Positions 1-7,332 are shown, numbered from the stretch's first letter. The stretch: 10,626 nt of DNA from Myxococcales bacterium (GCA_007120915.1 SKMT01000729.1:1-10626), one strand, 5' to 3'. Notes: generated from the letters alone by a model not told the origin. Translations and numbers: made by a program.

Positions 1-116
1 ATCCGTCGGCCCCGCTGATGCGTCGTCCCCCCCGCGGCATTGGACGAATCGACAGCGATGACCAATGGTATCAGCGTACTTTGAGACCCCTTTCCCTCAA
101 CATTTTCGGAGCCCCC

Positions 117-986
117 ATGAGTGACGTACTCGACGAACTGGTCGAACTGCTGTCCCTCGAAAAGATCGAGGAGAACCTGTTTCGCGGCGCCAGCCAGGAT
201 CTGGGCTGGGGAACCGTCTACGGAGGTCAGGTGCTGGGCCAGGCGCTGTCTGCAGCGGTGAAGACGGTGCCTGAAGACCGGCACGTCCACTCGCTGCACG
301 CCTACTTTTTGCGCCCCGGCGATGTCTCCCGCCCCGTCGTCTACGATGTCGATCGCATCCGCGACGGCGGCTCTTTTACCACCCGCCGAGTCGTCGCCAT
401 CCAGAAGGGCCGGCCCATCTTCAACATGTCGGCGTCGTTTCAACTCCAGGAAGAGGGTTTTTCCCACCAGGCCGACGCCCCCGACGCTCCCAGCCCCGAA
501 TCTCTGAAAACCGACCGTGAGCGCATCGCTGAGTACGCCGAGAATTTGCCCAAACCACTCCAGAAGCTCGCGCTGGCGGACCGCCCCTTTGAGTTGCGCG
601 CCGTCGATCCCATCGATGACCCCACCGCCCCGGGCGCGAAACCGGCGCACCACATGCACTGGCTGAAGGCCACCGGAACCCTGGGGGACCAACCGGCGCT
701 GCATCGCTTCTTGCTGGCCTATGCCTCCGATTTCAGCTTCCTGTCCGTCGCACTTCGCCCGCACGAAGTCACCTGGCTGACGCCGGGAATGCTCGTCGCC
801 AGCGTCGATCACGCCATGTGGTTTCACCGCCCCTTTCGCGTCGACGAATGGCTGTTGCACGTCGTCGAAAGCCCCTCGGCATCCGGGGCGCGCGGTTTCG
901 TTCGCGGCAACATCTTTGACACCGACGGCAACCTCATCGCCTCCACCAGCCAGGAGGGCCTGATCCGGCAGCGCATCGGCGATTGA
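117..986 (+). CDS. tesB: Acyl-CoA thioesterase II (TesB family)
   Basis: Hydrolyses acyl-CoA thioesters to free fatty acid and CoA in the cytoplasm. From the ATG at 117 the product is 289 residues, close to the 286 of E. coli TesB, and aligns with it end to end by eye: LEKIEENLFRG near the start, GGQVLGQAL (36-44), HSLHAYFLRPGD (58-69), the double hot-dog core, then YASDF (202-206), DHAMWFHRPF (231-240) and SARGFVRG-like residues 254-263. Of the TesB catalytic triad Asp/Thr/Gln, Asp205 and Gln279 are present; the threonine position is Ser229, a conservative swap. The frame stays open upstream to an ATG at 18, but those 33 extra residues are Arg/Pro-rich and unlike TesB, and GGAG at 108-111 sits five bases before the ATG at 117, so the shorter start is chosen. 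It lies upstream of, and codirectional with, the beta-barrel gene. Confidence 0.95.
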   Translation: MSDVLDELVELLSLEKIEENLFRGASQDLGWGTVYGGQVLGQALSAAVKTVPEDRHVHSLHAYFLRPGDVSRPVVYDVDRIRDGGSFTTRRVVAIQKGRPIFNMSASFQLQEEGFSHQADAPDAPSPESLKTDRERIAEYAENLPKPLQKLALADRPFELRAVDPIDDPTAPGAKPAHHMHWLKATGTLGDQPALHRFLLAYASDFSFLSVALRPHEVTWLTPGMLVASVDHAMWFHRPFRVDEWLLHVVESPSASGARGFVRGNIFDTDGNLIASTSQEGLIRQRIGD

Positions 987-1082
987 ATCGAATCCCCCCG
1001 GCCACCGTCAAACCGACACACACTGGTAACGCCCCCCTGAAATCGGCTACCCTGTCTGACCGAGCTGTCTTCCCTGCGATGT

Positions 1083-1087
1083 GGAGG
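1083..1087 (+). promoter_or_regulatory. Ribosome binding site GGAGG of the beta-barrel gene
   Basis: A full GGAGG lies five bases before the ATG at 1093. It decides the start: the frame is also open from a GTG at 1081, but that codon overlaps the GGAGG itself and would add four residues ahead of the signal peptide. Confidence 0.8.
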
Positions 1088-1092
1088 AATTG

Positions 1093-1827
1093 ATGGAACG
1101 CCCCGGAGCGAGTTGGACCACATTTGTCGCCATCCTGCTGGTAATGATGTCGATCCCGGCATCAGCCACCGCCGAAGACAACGACAACGACGAAGATCAG
1201 CTCTACGGCGAGGAGGAAGTCGAGCGGCCCGACCCGCCGCTTCGACGTCCCGTATACGACGCCGGTCGCATCAGTCTCGGCGTCGACGGCGTGTTCAGCC
1301 GTACCAGCGCCCGCGCCGAGCTGCTCGACAGCGGCCACGCCACGGACACCACTCGGTTCTTCCGCGTCGACCCCTGGGTGACCGTGGGAGTGGTGGACCA
1401 TCTTCACATCGGCCTTCGCTCCGGGCTCGTCTCCCGACGCATCTCACAGGAAGGTGGCGACGCCTCCAGCGACAACGCCATCGCCGTGCAGCCCACAGCC
1501 GTGTATTTCGTACGAGTCACCGACCGGTTCGGGCTGTATGGAGAGCTGTCGCCCGGGATGTATTTCGGGCGTAGCCAGCGCACCATTCCTCCCGAAGAAG
1601 AAGGCGATGATCCCCTGGAAGATGAGCAGACCAACACCCTGGGCTTCGTCATCACCACCGGCGCCGGCATCAACTACCGGCTCTCTGATGGCTTTCAGTT
1701 GCGCTTCGGGCTGGCGTTCAACGGGCTGTGGGGGCGCGAGCGCGTCGAAGTCGATGGAGAAGAACACTCACTGTCGATGGGCACCACCAATATCGGCACC
1801 CAGGCCGGCATTCGCTACACCTTCTGA
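1093..1827 (+). CDS. Outer-membrane beta-barrel protein (OmpA/OMP_b-brl-like), function unknown
   Basis: The product has 244 residues. Residues 1-27 form a signal peptide: an Arg-containing start, a hydrophobic run FVAILLVMM (11-19), and an A-T-A cleavage site before Glu28. A very acidic stretch follows (28-45). From about residue 57 the chain shows alternating hydrophobic/polar segments typical of beta strands (roughly 57-70, 93-115, 130-142, 146-160, 182-196, 199-213, 229-244), separated by polar loops such as the acidic loop 166-179. The protein ends in Tyr-Thr-Phe; a C-terminal aromatic residue is the usual signal for barrel assembly by the Bam machinery. Size suggests about 8-10 strands. 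It most resembles the broad outer-membrane beta-barrel group; no substrate or partner can be read from the sequence. The gene starts 106 bases after the thioesterase and is convergent with the GTPase gene. Localisation is fairly sure, specific role unknown. Confidence 0.8.
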   Translation: MERPGASWTTFVAILLVMMSIPASATAEDNDNDEDQLYGEEEVERPDPPLRRPVYDAGRISLGVDGVFSRTSARAELLDSGHATDTTRFFRVDPWVTVGVVDHLHIGLRSGLVSRRISQEGGDASSDNAIAVQPTAVYFVRVTDRFGLYGELSPGMYFGRSQRTIPPEEEGDDPLEDEQTNTLGFVITTGAGINYRLSDGFQLRFGLAFNGLWGRERVEVDGEEHSLSMGTTNIGTQAGIRYTF

Positions 1828-1854
1828 TGGGTATGATTGGCCCACATCGCGCCA

Positions 1855-3180
1855 CTATTGCTGTTGATCCTCTTCGTCGTAGGGAAACGCCACGGGCAGC
1901 TCCCCGTCGTTTTCCTCTTCGCTGCGTTCGAACGCCTTGCGGGCTTTCTTTTTGGTGCTCTTGAAGATTTTACGGGCCTTTTTGACGTCCACACCATCGA
2001 TAAAATACGCCGAAGCAGCCCGCCCGATGGCCTTTGTTCCCGCGTAGGCCACCGCCGCTGATATCACGCTTCCCAGCCCCGGAGTGACCACCTTCGCCAA
2101 CGCCCGCGCCGCCTCCCGTAGCGCCACGGCGGCACCGACGTTCGCCCCGATGGCCCCCAGAAACTCGGTGGCCGTCTTCACTTCCAGGCGGCGCCCCGAT
2201 ATGTAGCCGATTCCGGTGACCAGGCTCATCTGAAGCGATGTAATCGGCCCGATGTCCGCGATTGGAACCGGCGTCACGGCGATCCCGCCACAGATCGTGG
2301 AGACAATGTTGGTGAGTCGGTCCGCGATACGGCGCTGCATCGCTTTGACCTGGGAGAGCCGCACGAACTCCACACGCGCCTGATCGGGCAGCTCATCCAA
2401 CAAAAAATCGAGCAACTCTTCGATGCGCCATCGCTCGTCGGCGCGCCGCGTACCATCGCGGCGCCACGACTGGTATGTCGACACTCCGTGGGCGGCGACG
2501 AACTGATCGCGAAGCTCATCGCGCTCCCGGATCTTGCGCTCCAGATGCTGCTCGATGCGCTCGATGCGCTCCAGCTTCTCCTGCAGATCGTCGTCCCGTT
2601 CGCCCTCCGGTTCGTGCAGCCGCACGTTCTTCGGCTCCACTTCATCGCAGTGCGTCGCCACGGCCACCACCGGCACCGGAATATGGTGGAGCCGACGGAT
2701 GTGCTCGCACACCTCCGTGAGCGCATCCAGATCCCCGTCAATCGCCGCGTCCACCTCCTTGGCTTTGATCAAAAACACCACCGCGTCCGGAGCCTTCTGT
2801 TCCAGTGCGGCGGCGATGCTTTCGACCGGGGTCAGGTCCGCTTCGGCACCCTCCGGGGTCGTCCCCTCCTGGATTCCCCGGGTGTCCAGCAGATCCACTG
2901 TGCCCAGATCACCGGCGTAGGACCACCACTTGCCCCGATGCGTCGTCGCCTTCTCATGGCCCACCTCGGCGATCCGTTCCCCGAAGATGGCGTTGATCAG
3001 CGATGACTTCCCCGCCCCGCGCCGGCCCACCAACACAAATCGCGGCGGGCGCTGCTCCAGAAGCAGTTCACGAAACTCACCGATCCGGTCGCGCATCTGT
3101 CGGGCCACCGGCTCCGGCACCCGGTCGAGCATCTCTTCGAGGCGTAATGACTTCTCGATCAACTCTTCGCGCAGCGTCAT
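1855..3180 (-). CDS. GTPase with C-terminal DUF697-like membrane-associated region
   Basis: The product has 441 residues. A helical lead-in (1-45) is followed by a TRAFAC-type GTPase domain: P-loop GRRGAGKS (52-59), threonines at 79-80 in the switch I position, DTRG (99-102) as G3, and THCD (176-179) in the G4 position, where the family's usual (N/T)KxD lysine is His177. A highly charged coiled-coil segment (about 195-228) follows, and H231-S234 may be the G5 site. Residues about 285-395 contain long hydrophobic, Gly/Ala-rich stretches with PVPIADI (304-310), matching the DUF697 (YcjF-like) pattern of a C-terminal membrane-interacting domain. The tail is Lys-rich (399-415) then acidic. GGAG at 3190-3187 is six bases before the ATG. 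It is divergent from a 46-residue membrane protein gene. Likely acts at the inner membrane in envelope or stress physiology; the exact role is unknown. Confidence 0.85.
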   Translation of the reverse strand: MTLREELIEKSLRLEEMLDRVPEPVARQMRDRIGEFRELLLEQRPPRFVLVGRRGAGKSSLINAIFGERIAEVGHEKATTHRGKWWSYAGDLGTVDLLDTRGIQEGTTPEGAEADLTPVESIAAALEQKAPDAVVFLIKAKEVDAAIDGDLDALTEVCEHIRRLHHIPVPVVAVATHCDEVEPKNVRLHEPEGERDDDLQEKLERIERIEQHLERKIRERDELRDQFVAAHGVSTYQSWRRDGTRRADERWRIEELLDFLLDELPDQARVEFVRLSQVKAMQRRIADRLTNIVSTICGGIAVTPVPIADIGPITSLQMSLVTGIGYISGRRLEVKTATEFLGAIGANVGAAVALREAARALAKVVTPGLGSVISAAVAYAGTKAIGRAASAYFIDGVDVKKARKIFKSTKKKARKAFERSEEENDGELPVAFPYDEEDQQQ

Positions 3181-3285
3181 GATCTTCTCCTTTGCGCTCC
3201 CTTCACCGCGATTAGATTCCGCATTGCCAGCTTTCTGTGCATGCCCATCAGGTTTGCGACGCTTCAGCAGGACCGGAGGTAGACG
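3181..3285. promoter_or_regulatory. Divergent intergenic region between GTPase and small membrane protein genes
   Basis: These 105 bases must hold the leftward promoter of the GTPase gene and probably the rightward promoter of the small membrane protein gene. On the - strand, TCTAAT (3216-3211) matches the -10 consensus at 5 of 6 positions, but no convincing -35 element sits at the right distance. On the + strand TTGCCA (3224-3229) matches a -35 at 5 of 6, again without a good partner -10. The region assignment is by position; the individual boxes are weak. Confidence 0.4.
3275..3279 (+). promoter_or_regulatory. Ribosome binding site GGAGG of the 46-residue protein gene
   Basis: A full GGAGG lies six bases before the ATG at 3286. 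In a gap between two opposed genes, such a well-placed site is the main argument that the short frame is translated. Confidence 0.75.
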
Positions 3286-3426
3286 ATGGAAAATCTAATT
3301 TTCATTGTGCTGTACGTCGCGATCCCGGTGATCATCCTGACCATGGGATTTATCGCCGTGCTCACCCGCGAGCAGCGCGAACTCAAGGGCAACGGCACCG
3401 AAGAGCCAGACTGGCCCTCCCCTTAG
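3286..3426 (+). CDS. 46-residue single-pass membrane protein
   Basis: The frame ATG 3286 to TAG 3426 encodes 46 residues. Residues 3-26 form one continuous hydrophobic helix (starting LIFIVLYVAIPVIIL), followed by a charged segment TREQRELKG (27-35) and an acidic/Pro end EEPDWPSP (39-46). A strong GGAGG at six-base spacing precedes it, and codon use is GC-rich in the third position past the helix, like the neighbours. The positive residues after the helix suggest the C-terminus stays in the cytoplasm, with the short N-terminus outside. It is divergent from the DUF697-type GTPase gene, and its TAG overlaps the TAA of the opposing methyltransferase gene. I recognise no family. It might be a small regulatory or accessory subunit of a membrane protein, which is speculation; existence as a gene is well supported. 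Confidence 0.7.
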   Translation: MENLIFIVLYVAIPVIILTMGFIAVLTREQRELKGNGTEEPDWPSP

Positions 3427-4244
3427 GCTTCCCCCTTTGTTCCCACCACCACGGCCGCCCACACACGCGTCTGCAGCGTCTCGTCACACCAGTAGGTATC
3501 GATCGCCTCGCTGATGTGGCTGAGGACTCCCTCTCGTTCGTCCGAACGCACCGCCCCGACCCAGTGAGGAAAAAACGTCTCCTGGATCAGCGGCGAGTAC
3601 AGATATTCGCGCCCACCCCCGAAGGCTACCTCCCAGTCCAGCTCGCTGATCGCGATATCTTCGAGCCCACATTGCTTAGCAACGTCGAACAGTTTCGCTG
3701 AGGTCAACAGGTTCGAGCGCAGATCGTCGATGCGCGGCAATACGTTTTCCAGCCCACAGGCGCGAAGCGCTTCGTCGAACAGATCGTAGAACTCCGGGAA
3801 GCTCTTCTGAAGCGGCACGCAGGCGATCATTGGGCTGCCCGGTGAAATCACTCGTACCAGCTCCGACAGCCCCTCCCGTGTCTGTCTTCCGGTCACGAGC
3901 CCGTGTACACAGGCCGCCGCGTCGAACACGTCATCGGCGTAGGACAGCGAGTTGACTCGCTCCTCCACAAAAAACAGTCGCCTCTTGTCCTCCTCGCTCA
4001 CCCGCGAGCGCGCCTCGTCGAGCATCGCCCCCGACGAGTCCAATGCCATCAGTCGAGTCGACTCCGGCAGCGAATCCAGCCAGTGCATCACCATCGCCCC
4101 GCAACGCACTTCCGCCGCCAGCACAGTCGCTTCCGCCGGATGTGGTAGGTCTTCACCGGCGAGTTGAAGCGCCGGCGCTGTCCACAGCCGTTCGACCACC
4201 TCCCGGTGGGCTCGCACAATTGGATTGTCTCTATCTTCGCTCAT
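3423..4244 (-). CDS. Class I SAM-dependent methyltransferase-like protein with degenerate motif I
   Basis: From the ATG at 4244 the product has 273 residues. Residues 39-55 occupy the place of the SAM-binding glycine loop, but read VLAAEVRCGAMV instead of a V-L-D-x-G-x-G-x-G pattern. The acidic end of strand 2 is kept (MALDSSGAMLDEAR, 66-79, with Asp69 as ribose-binding candidate), as are a motif-III-like DDVFDAAACVHGL (104-116) and the LSELVRVISPGSPMIACVP strand pair (127-144). The C-terminal part (145-273) is not a common methyltransferase cap. The frame is open 30 residues further upstream, but those residues are Arg-rich and lie inside thiL. The ATG at 4244 forms an ATGA overlap with the thiL stop codon, so translation is probably coupled. 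Substrate unknown; it may methylate a small molecule, or may have lost catalysis. Fold call is moderate to good, function open. Confidence 0.7.
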   Translation of the reverse strand: MSEDRDNPIVRAHREVVERLWTAPALQLAGEDLPHPAEATVLAAEVRCGAMVMHWLDSLPESTRLMALDSSGAMLDEARSRVSEEDKRRLFFVEERVNSLSYADDVFDAAACVHGLVTGRQTREGLSELVRVISPGSPMIACVPLQKSFPEFYDLFDEALRACGLENVLPRIDDLRSNLLTSAKLFDVAKQCGLEDIAISELDWEVAFGGGREYLYSPLIQETFFPHWVGAVRSDEREGVLSHISEAIDTYWCDETLQTRVWAAVVVGTKGEA

Positions 4245-5242
4245 AACGTCTCGAAGTGCTCGAAACCGGCGCTGAATTCGTCGACCATCTCTCCTGCAGG
4301 ACCTATCACTTCCACTCCCTGTCGGGCGTCGCACGTCGTGCCGATGATAATTGGTCGCTGCCCGTGACGGGTGGCGTACCGTTGCAGTGCATCAACGTGC
4401 CCGGTCGGAACTGTCATCACCAGACAGTAGTCTTCTCCCCCGCCCAAAATCCAGTCCCGAACAGAGCCGAGCCCCTCCTGTTCGGCGACCAGAAGCGGCG
4501 CCGGTATCTCCAGACCCGACAGATCGATGGTGGCACCGACACTGCTGGCCTCCAGAATATGGCTCAGATCCTGAATCAGCCCATCGCTGGTGTCGATCAT
4601 CGCCGACGGCATCGATTGCAGCGCGAGCTCTCGGCCCAGCACCAGCGGCGGGCGCGGTCTGAGATGAGCCTGAACGAGCTTTTCGAGCGGCTCCTCTTGT
4701 TCCCGCCCTGCTCGAAGCACTTCCAACCCCGCCGCCGAACATCCGGGAAGCGACGAGACTACGATCGTCTCTCCCGATGATGCTGTACTGCGCAACACCG
4801 GTTGTGTCCCTTTCAGGCTGCCCAGAATCGTCATCGTCACCACCACGGGCCCCCTCGTCGATGTCATATCACCACCGACGACGGTGACCTGCTGCGGGTT
4901 TGCCGTCAACTGGTCCACAGCTTGTTGCACACCGGCACAAAAGCCATTGACCCATTCTTCATCTGGTGGCGACGCCAGTGCCATCGACACAAACAACGGC
5001 CCTGGCACCGCCCCCATGGCCCCGATGTCACTGAGATTGGAGGCGGTCAACTTCCAGCCCACGTCCTCCGCGCTGCTGAACCGGCGGCGAAAATGCACCT
5101 CCTCGACCATGGTGTCCATCGACACTACATCGAACGCCCCCGGCTCAACCACCGCCCCGTCATCACCGATTCCCACACGCACCGAATCCGGGGTTACAAA
5201 TCGTTCGGCAAACCCCGCGATCAATTCGAATTCTGTGGCCAT
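4241..5242 (-). CDS. thiL: Thiamine-monophosphate kinase
   Basis: Phosphorylates thiamine monophosphate with ATP to thiamine diphosphate, the last step of cofactor synthesis, in the cytoplasm. The 333-residue product has the usual ThiL length and order of motifs: GIGDDGAV (24-31) and MDTMVEEVHF (42-51) for metal and nucleotide binding, NLSDIGAMGA (69-78), GGDMTST (123-129), MIDTSDGL (215-222) and LGGGEDY (266-272). These belong to the PurM/ThiL ATP-binding fold. The start at 5242 has no strong ribosome binding site, and the gene begins 22 bases after the stop of the zinc-ribbon gene, so it probably relies on upstream translation. Its TGA overlaps the ATG of the methyltransferase gene by four bases. 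No thiamine riboswitch or other thi genes are seen nearby; expression is presumably tied to the dnaK-dnaJ-side operon. Confidence 0.96.
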   Translation of the reverse strand: MATEFELIAGFAERFVTPDSVRVGIGDDGAVVEPGAFDVVSMDTMVEEVHFRRRFSSAEDVGWKLTASNLSDIGAMGAVPGPLFVSMALASPPDEEWVNGFCAGVQQAVDQLTANPQQVTVVGGDMTSTRGPVVVTMTILGSLKGTQPVLRSTASSGETIVVSSLPGCSAAGLEVLRAGREQEEPLEKLVQAHLRPRPPLVLGRELALQSMPSAMIDTSDGLIQDLSHILEASSVGATIDLSGLEIPAPLLVAEQEGLGSVRDWILGGGEDYCLVMTVPTGHVDALQRYATRHGQRPIIIGTTCDARQGVEVIGPAGEMVDEFSAGFEHFETL

Positions 5243-5264
5243 AACGATGTTGGTGGGTCAGTGC

Positions 5265-6098
5265 TTAGAATATGTCGAAGAACAGCCAGGAGAATACCAG
5301 CAGCAGCGCCGTCCAGAACACCAGCGCCCCCAGAAGAAGACGGGTGCGGAATTCTTTGACGTCCTCCTGAAACTCATCAGACTCCGCCTCCGCCCGGGTC
5401 TTCGCGATTTCGATGGCCACCTCCAGACTCGACGCAAGCTGTTCGAGCGCATCGAGGGCCCGCCGGTCGCCGGGCTCCTCGATCAGATGCTTCTGCACGG
5501 TGCGGATTCCGAAATCGACCAGCCCCTGCTGGGTGACGTAGTCGACAAACTCGTCGATCTCCTTGTCCTCATCGCCGACGAACTGCTCCCACATCTGACC
5601 GGCCCGTTGTTGTTGCTCTTCCTTGCCCGGCGGGGGCTTCTCCCAGGGCGCCTGGCCTGGCTCGTACTTCGCAGCTCGCTCAACGCTGAGTCCACAGCGT
5701 TTGCAGTGATCGTCGCTCTCTTCCATCGGCTCGAAGCACTTCCGGCAGCGAGCTTCTGCCGATGGCACCGGAATCAACCGCTCAATCGAGTTGTCGACAA
5801 ATTCGTCGCCCACCTCCAACACCGGCTTCGGGGCTGTTTTTCGCTCTCCTCCGAAAAGACGCCGCGTCCCCAACTCACCCAGCGCTTCGACCAGCCCGGT
5901 GTCCTTGCCCGTGTCGCCCTGCGAAACGCCTACCTCTTCGATCTCCGGGGCCGCCTCATCGGCGCCGGGTTCGGCGGAGTCGGCACGAATCACGTTTACA
6001 TGACCGCATTCATCGCAGACCAACCCCACCCCGTCGTCAGTGGGACGTACCTCGGCGGCCGCTGCCAGGTGGCCACAGTCTGTGCATCGGATCTCCAT
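5265..6098 (-). CDS. Two-zinc-ribbon protein with C-terminal membrane anchor
   Basis: From the ATG at 6098 the product has 277 residues. Two zinc-ribbon-like sites are visible: CTDC at 5-8 paired with CDEC at 28-31, and CRKC at 118-121 paired with CKRC at 132-135. Between them is an acidic low-complexity linker (38-70) and a Lys/Val segment (87-111). A Pro/Glu/Gln-rich part (146-167) leads into a helical region (168-252), partly amphipathic. Residues 254-274 form one hydrophobic helix ending three residues before the stop, so it should be tail-anchored with both ribbons in the cytoplasm. A TTG at 6137 would add 13 residues and overlap the upstream gene; the ATG is preferred because the first ribbon follows at once, although neither has a strong ribosome binding site. 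It lies 19 bases after the PBP-activator-like gene. No known family recognised; ribbon pairs often bind nucleic acid or proteins. Confidence 0.75.
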   Translation of the reverse strand: MEIRCTDCGHLAAAAEVRPTDDGVGLVCDECGHVNVIRADSAEPGADEAAPEIEEVGVSQGDTGKDTGLVEALGELGTRRLFGGERKTAPKPVLEVGDEFVDNSIERLIPVPSAEARCRKCFEPMEESDDHCKRCGLSVERAAKYEPGQAPWEKPPPGKEEQQQRAGQMWEQFVGDEDKEIDEFVDYVTQQGLVDFGIRTVQKHLIEEPGDRRALDALEQLASSLEVAIEIAKTRAEAESDEFQEDVKEFRTRLLLGALVFWTALLLVFSWLFFDIF

Positions 6099-6117
6099 CG
6101 TTGTGCCTGTGTACGAC

Positions 6118-7332
6118 TCAATGACTGCGCGGTGCAACCCGCACCCAGCGCCCGGCGTCGACTACCTGGTAGGGATGCAGTGTTCGCACCGGGGCTCCGG
6201 CTTCGTCAAAAGCCCACTGGCCGCTGACCCCGCTGTAGCTCTCGGAGCGAAGCTGTCGGACCACCCCATCGCGAAGCGGCTCATCGCCGGCGGCCGCTTC
6301 TGTAGCCTCGGCGACCATGCCCACCAGATCGAACAGTTCTGCCTCCGGGGTCGTCGCCTCCCGACCCGTCTGTTCGCGAAAATCGACGACGAACTGGCGA
6401 GCTGTTTGCCCGTCGACCTCTCCTCCGAAGGTATCGAAAAAGATCGCCCCCCGTGCATAGTCTCCGGCCCTCTCCAGCCCGTCACCTTTCCAGCCGGACA
6501 GCCCCAGAAGTGTCACCCGCTCGCCCTGGTCATCTGCCGCCGTGGCAATGCCCACACCGCCGAGAAACGGCAACAGCCGGGCTACCCTGTGGTGAGCATC
6601 GGCGATGACCAGCGCATCAAACTCCACCTGTCCTTCCCGCGCCAGTGGCACCGTGTGCCAACGGTCCGAACGCATCTGGTCGAGCCGCCGGTCTGCACCG
6701 ACATAGGCACGACTTCCCACCAGCACCTCCAGGGGATGACGAAAGTCCGTTGTCTCCTCCTGGTAACGAGACAGCGCCGTGACCCGCCCGTCTAGCTCGC
6801 CGAACGCATCGATGACCGCAGCGGTGATGTCATCGCCATACCCCGACTGCGGTGCGAGCAGTCCAATCCGCTGCGCCTTCAGCTCTTCGGCAAGGTACCG
6901 CGCCAGCGCCTCGCTTTGCTGACCGGTGCATACACGTGCCCGCATCACCCAGCCGCTGTCCTGTTCTACCCCCGGCTTCGACGAATACGACAGCATCGGC
7001 AACCCCGCACGCCCTGCGTGGTCCGCCGCCGTGGCTGCATGCCGGCGCATTGTGGGGCCGATGACCGCTGCCACCTCCTCGCGGCCAGCAAGCGTTTGGA
7101 CCGCTTCTGCGGTCTGTGCCCCACTCTCTCCTTCGTCAACCCCTTCAACCCGAACACCGCTGTCGGCTACAGCGTACTCGGCGGCCTCCAGCAGTTGTCT
7201 GCCCATCGACTCCAACTCGCCACTGAGCGGGACCAGCACGGCGACCACCGGGTCGTCTGGATCGTCCTGGCGATCCGTCGCCTCCGGCTGGGACACCGGC
7301 AACGACACCATCGCTGCTGCCATCAGCACCAC
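6118..7332 (-). CDS. Periplasmic binding-fold protein, penicillin-binding-protein activator-like (LpoA/LppC type)
   Basis: The mature part has the type I periplasmic binding fold: VAVLVPLSGELESMGRQLL (residues 31-49 from the GTG start) is the classic opening strand-helix, followed by VAAVIGP (87-93) and a second lobe with IGLLAPQSGYGDD (156-168) and DALVIADAH (239-247). SGVSGQWAFDE (367-377) resembles the closing segment of amino-acid-binding and LppC-type proteins. LpoA-type proteins activate peptidoglycan synthases from the periplasm. The start is uncertain. AAGG (7341-7338), overlapping the dnaJ stop, is five bases before GTG 7332, giving 404 residues with a short signal sequence lacking a basic residue. 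An ATG at 7443 gives 441 residues, with basic residues before the hydrophobic run, but overlaps dnaJ by 104 bases and lacks a clear ribosome binding site. No lipobox Cys follows the hydrophobic run, unlike typical LpoA lipoproteins. A ligand-binding role, as in branched-chain amino acid receptors, is an alternative. Confidence 0.75.
   Translation of the reverse strand: MVLMAAAMVSLPVSQPEATDRQDDPDDPVVAVLVPLSGELESMGRQLLEAAEYAVADSGVRVEGVDEGESGAQTAEAVQTLAGREEVAAVIGPTMRRHAATAADHAGRAGLPMLSYSSKPGVEQDSGWVMRARVCTGQQSEALARYLAEELKAQRIGLLAPQSGYGDDITAAVIDAFGELDGRVTALSRYQEETTDFRHPLEVLVGSRAYVGADRRLDQMRSDRWHTVPLAREGQVEFDALVIADAHHRVARLLPFLGGVGIATAADDQGERVTLLGLSGWKGDGLERAGDYARGAIFFDTFGGEVDGQTARQFVVDFREQTGREATTPEAELFDLVGMVAEATEAAAGDEPLRDGVVRQLRSESYSGVSGQWAFDEAGAPVRTLHPYQVVDAGRWVRVAPRSH

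Noticed and set aside
1..18. Possible C-terminal end of an upstream + strand gene (frame ending TGA at 16-18)
   Set aside because: Only five codons are visible; nothing distinguishes it from noncoding sequence.
18..116. N-terminal extension of tesB from the ATG at 18
   Set aside because: The extra 33 residues do not match TesB proteins, and a good GGAG sits before the ATG at 117.
1025..1053. Promoter or hairpin before the beta-barrel gene (GGTA...TACC, TACCCT)
   Set aside because: The stem has a bulge, no T-run follows, and the -10-like box lacks a matching -35.
1828..1854. Bidirectional terminator between the convergent barrel and GTPase genes
   Set aside because: TGGG/CCCA gives only four pairs around a nine-base loop and there is no T-run on either side.
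4884..6227. 447-codon open frame on the + strand across thiL and the zinc-ribbon gene
   Set aside because: It overlaps two well-supported leftward genes, crosses their boundary, and its translation is rich in His/Arg/Pro with no recognisable domain; it is a GC-driven shadow.
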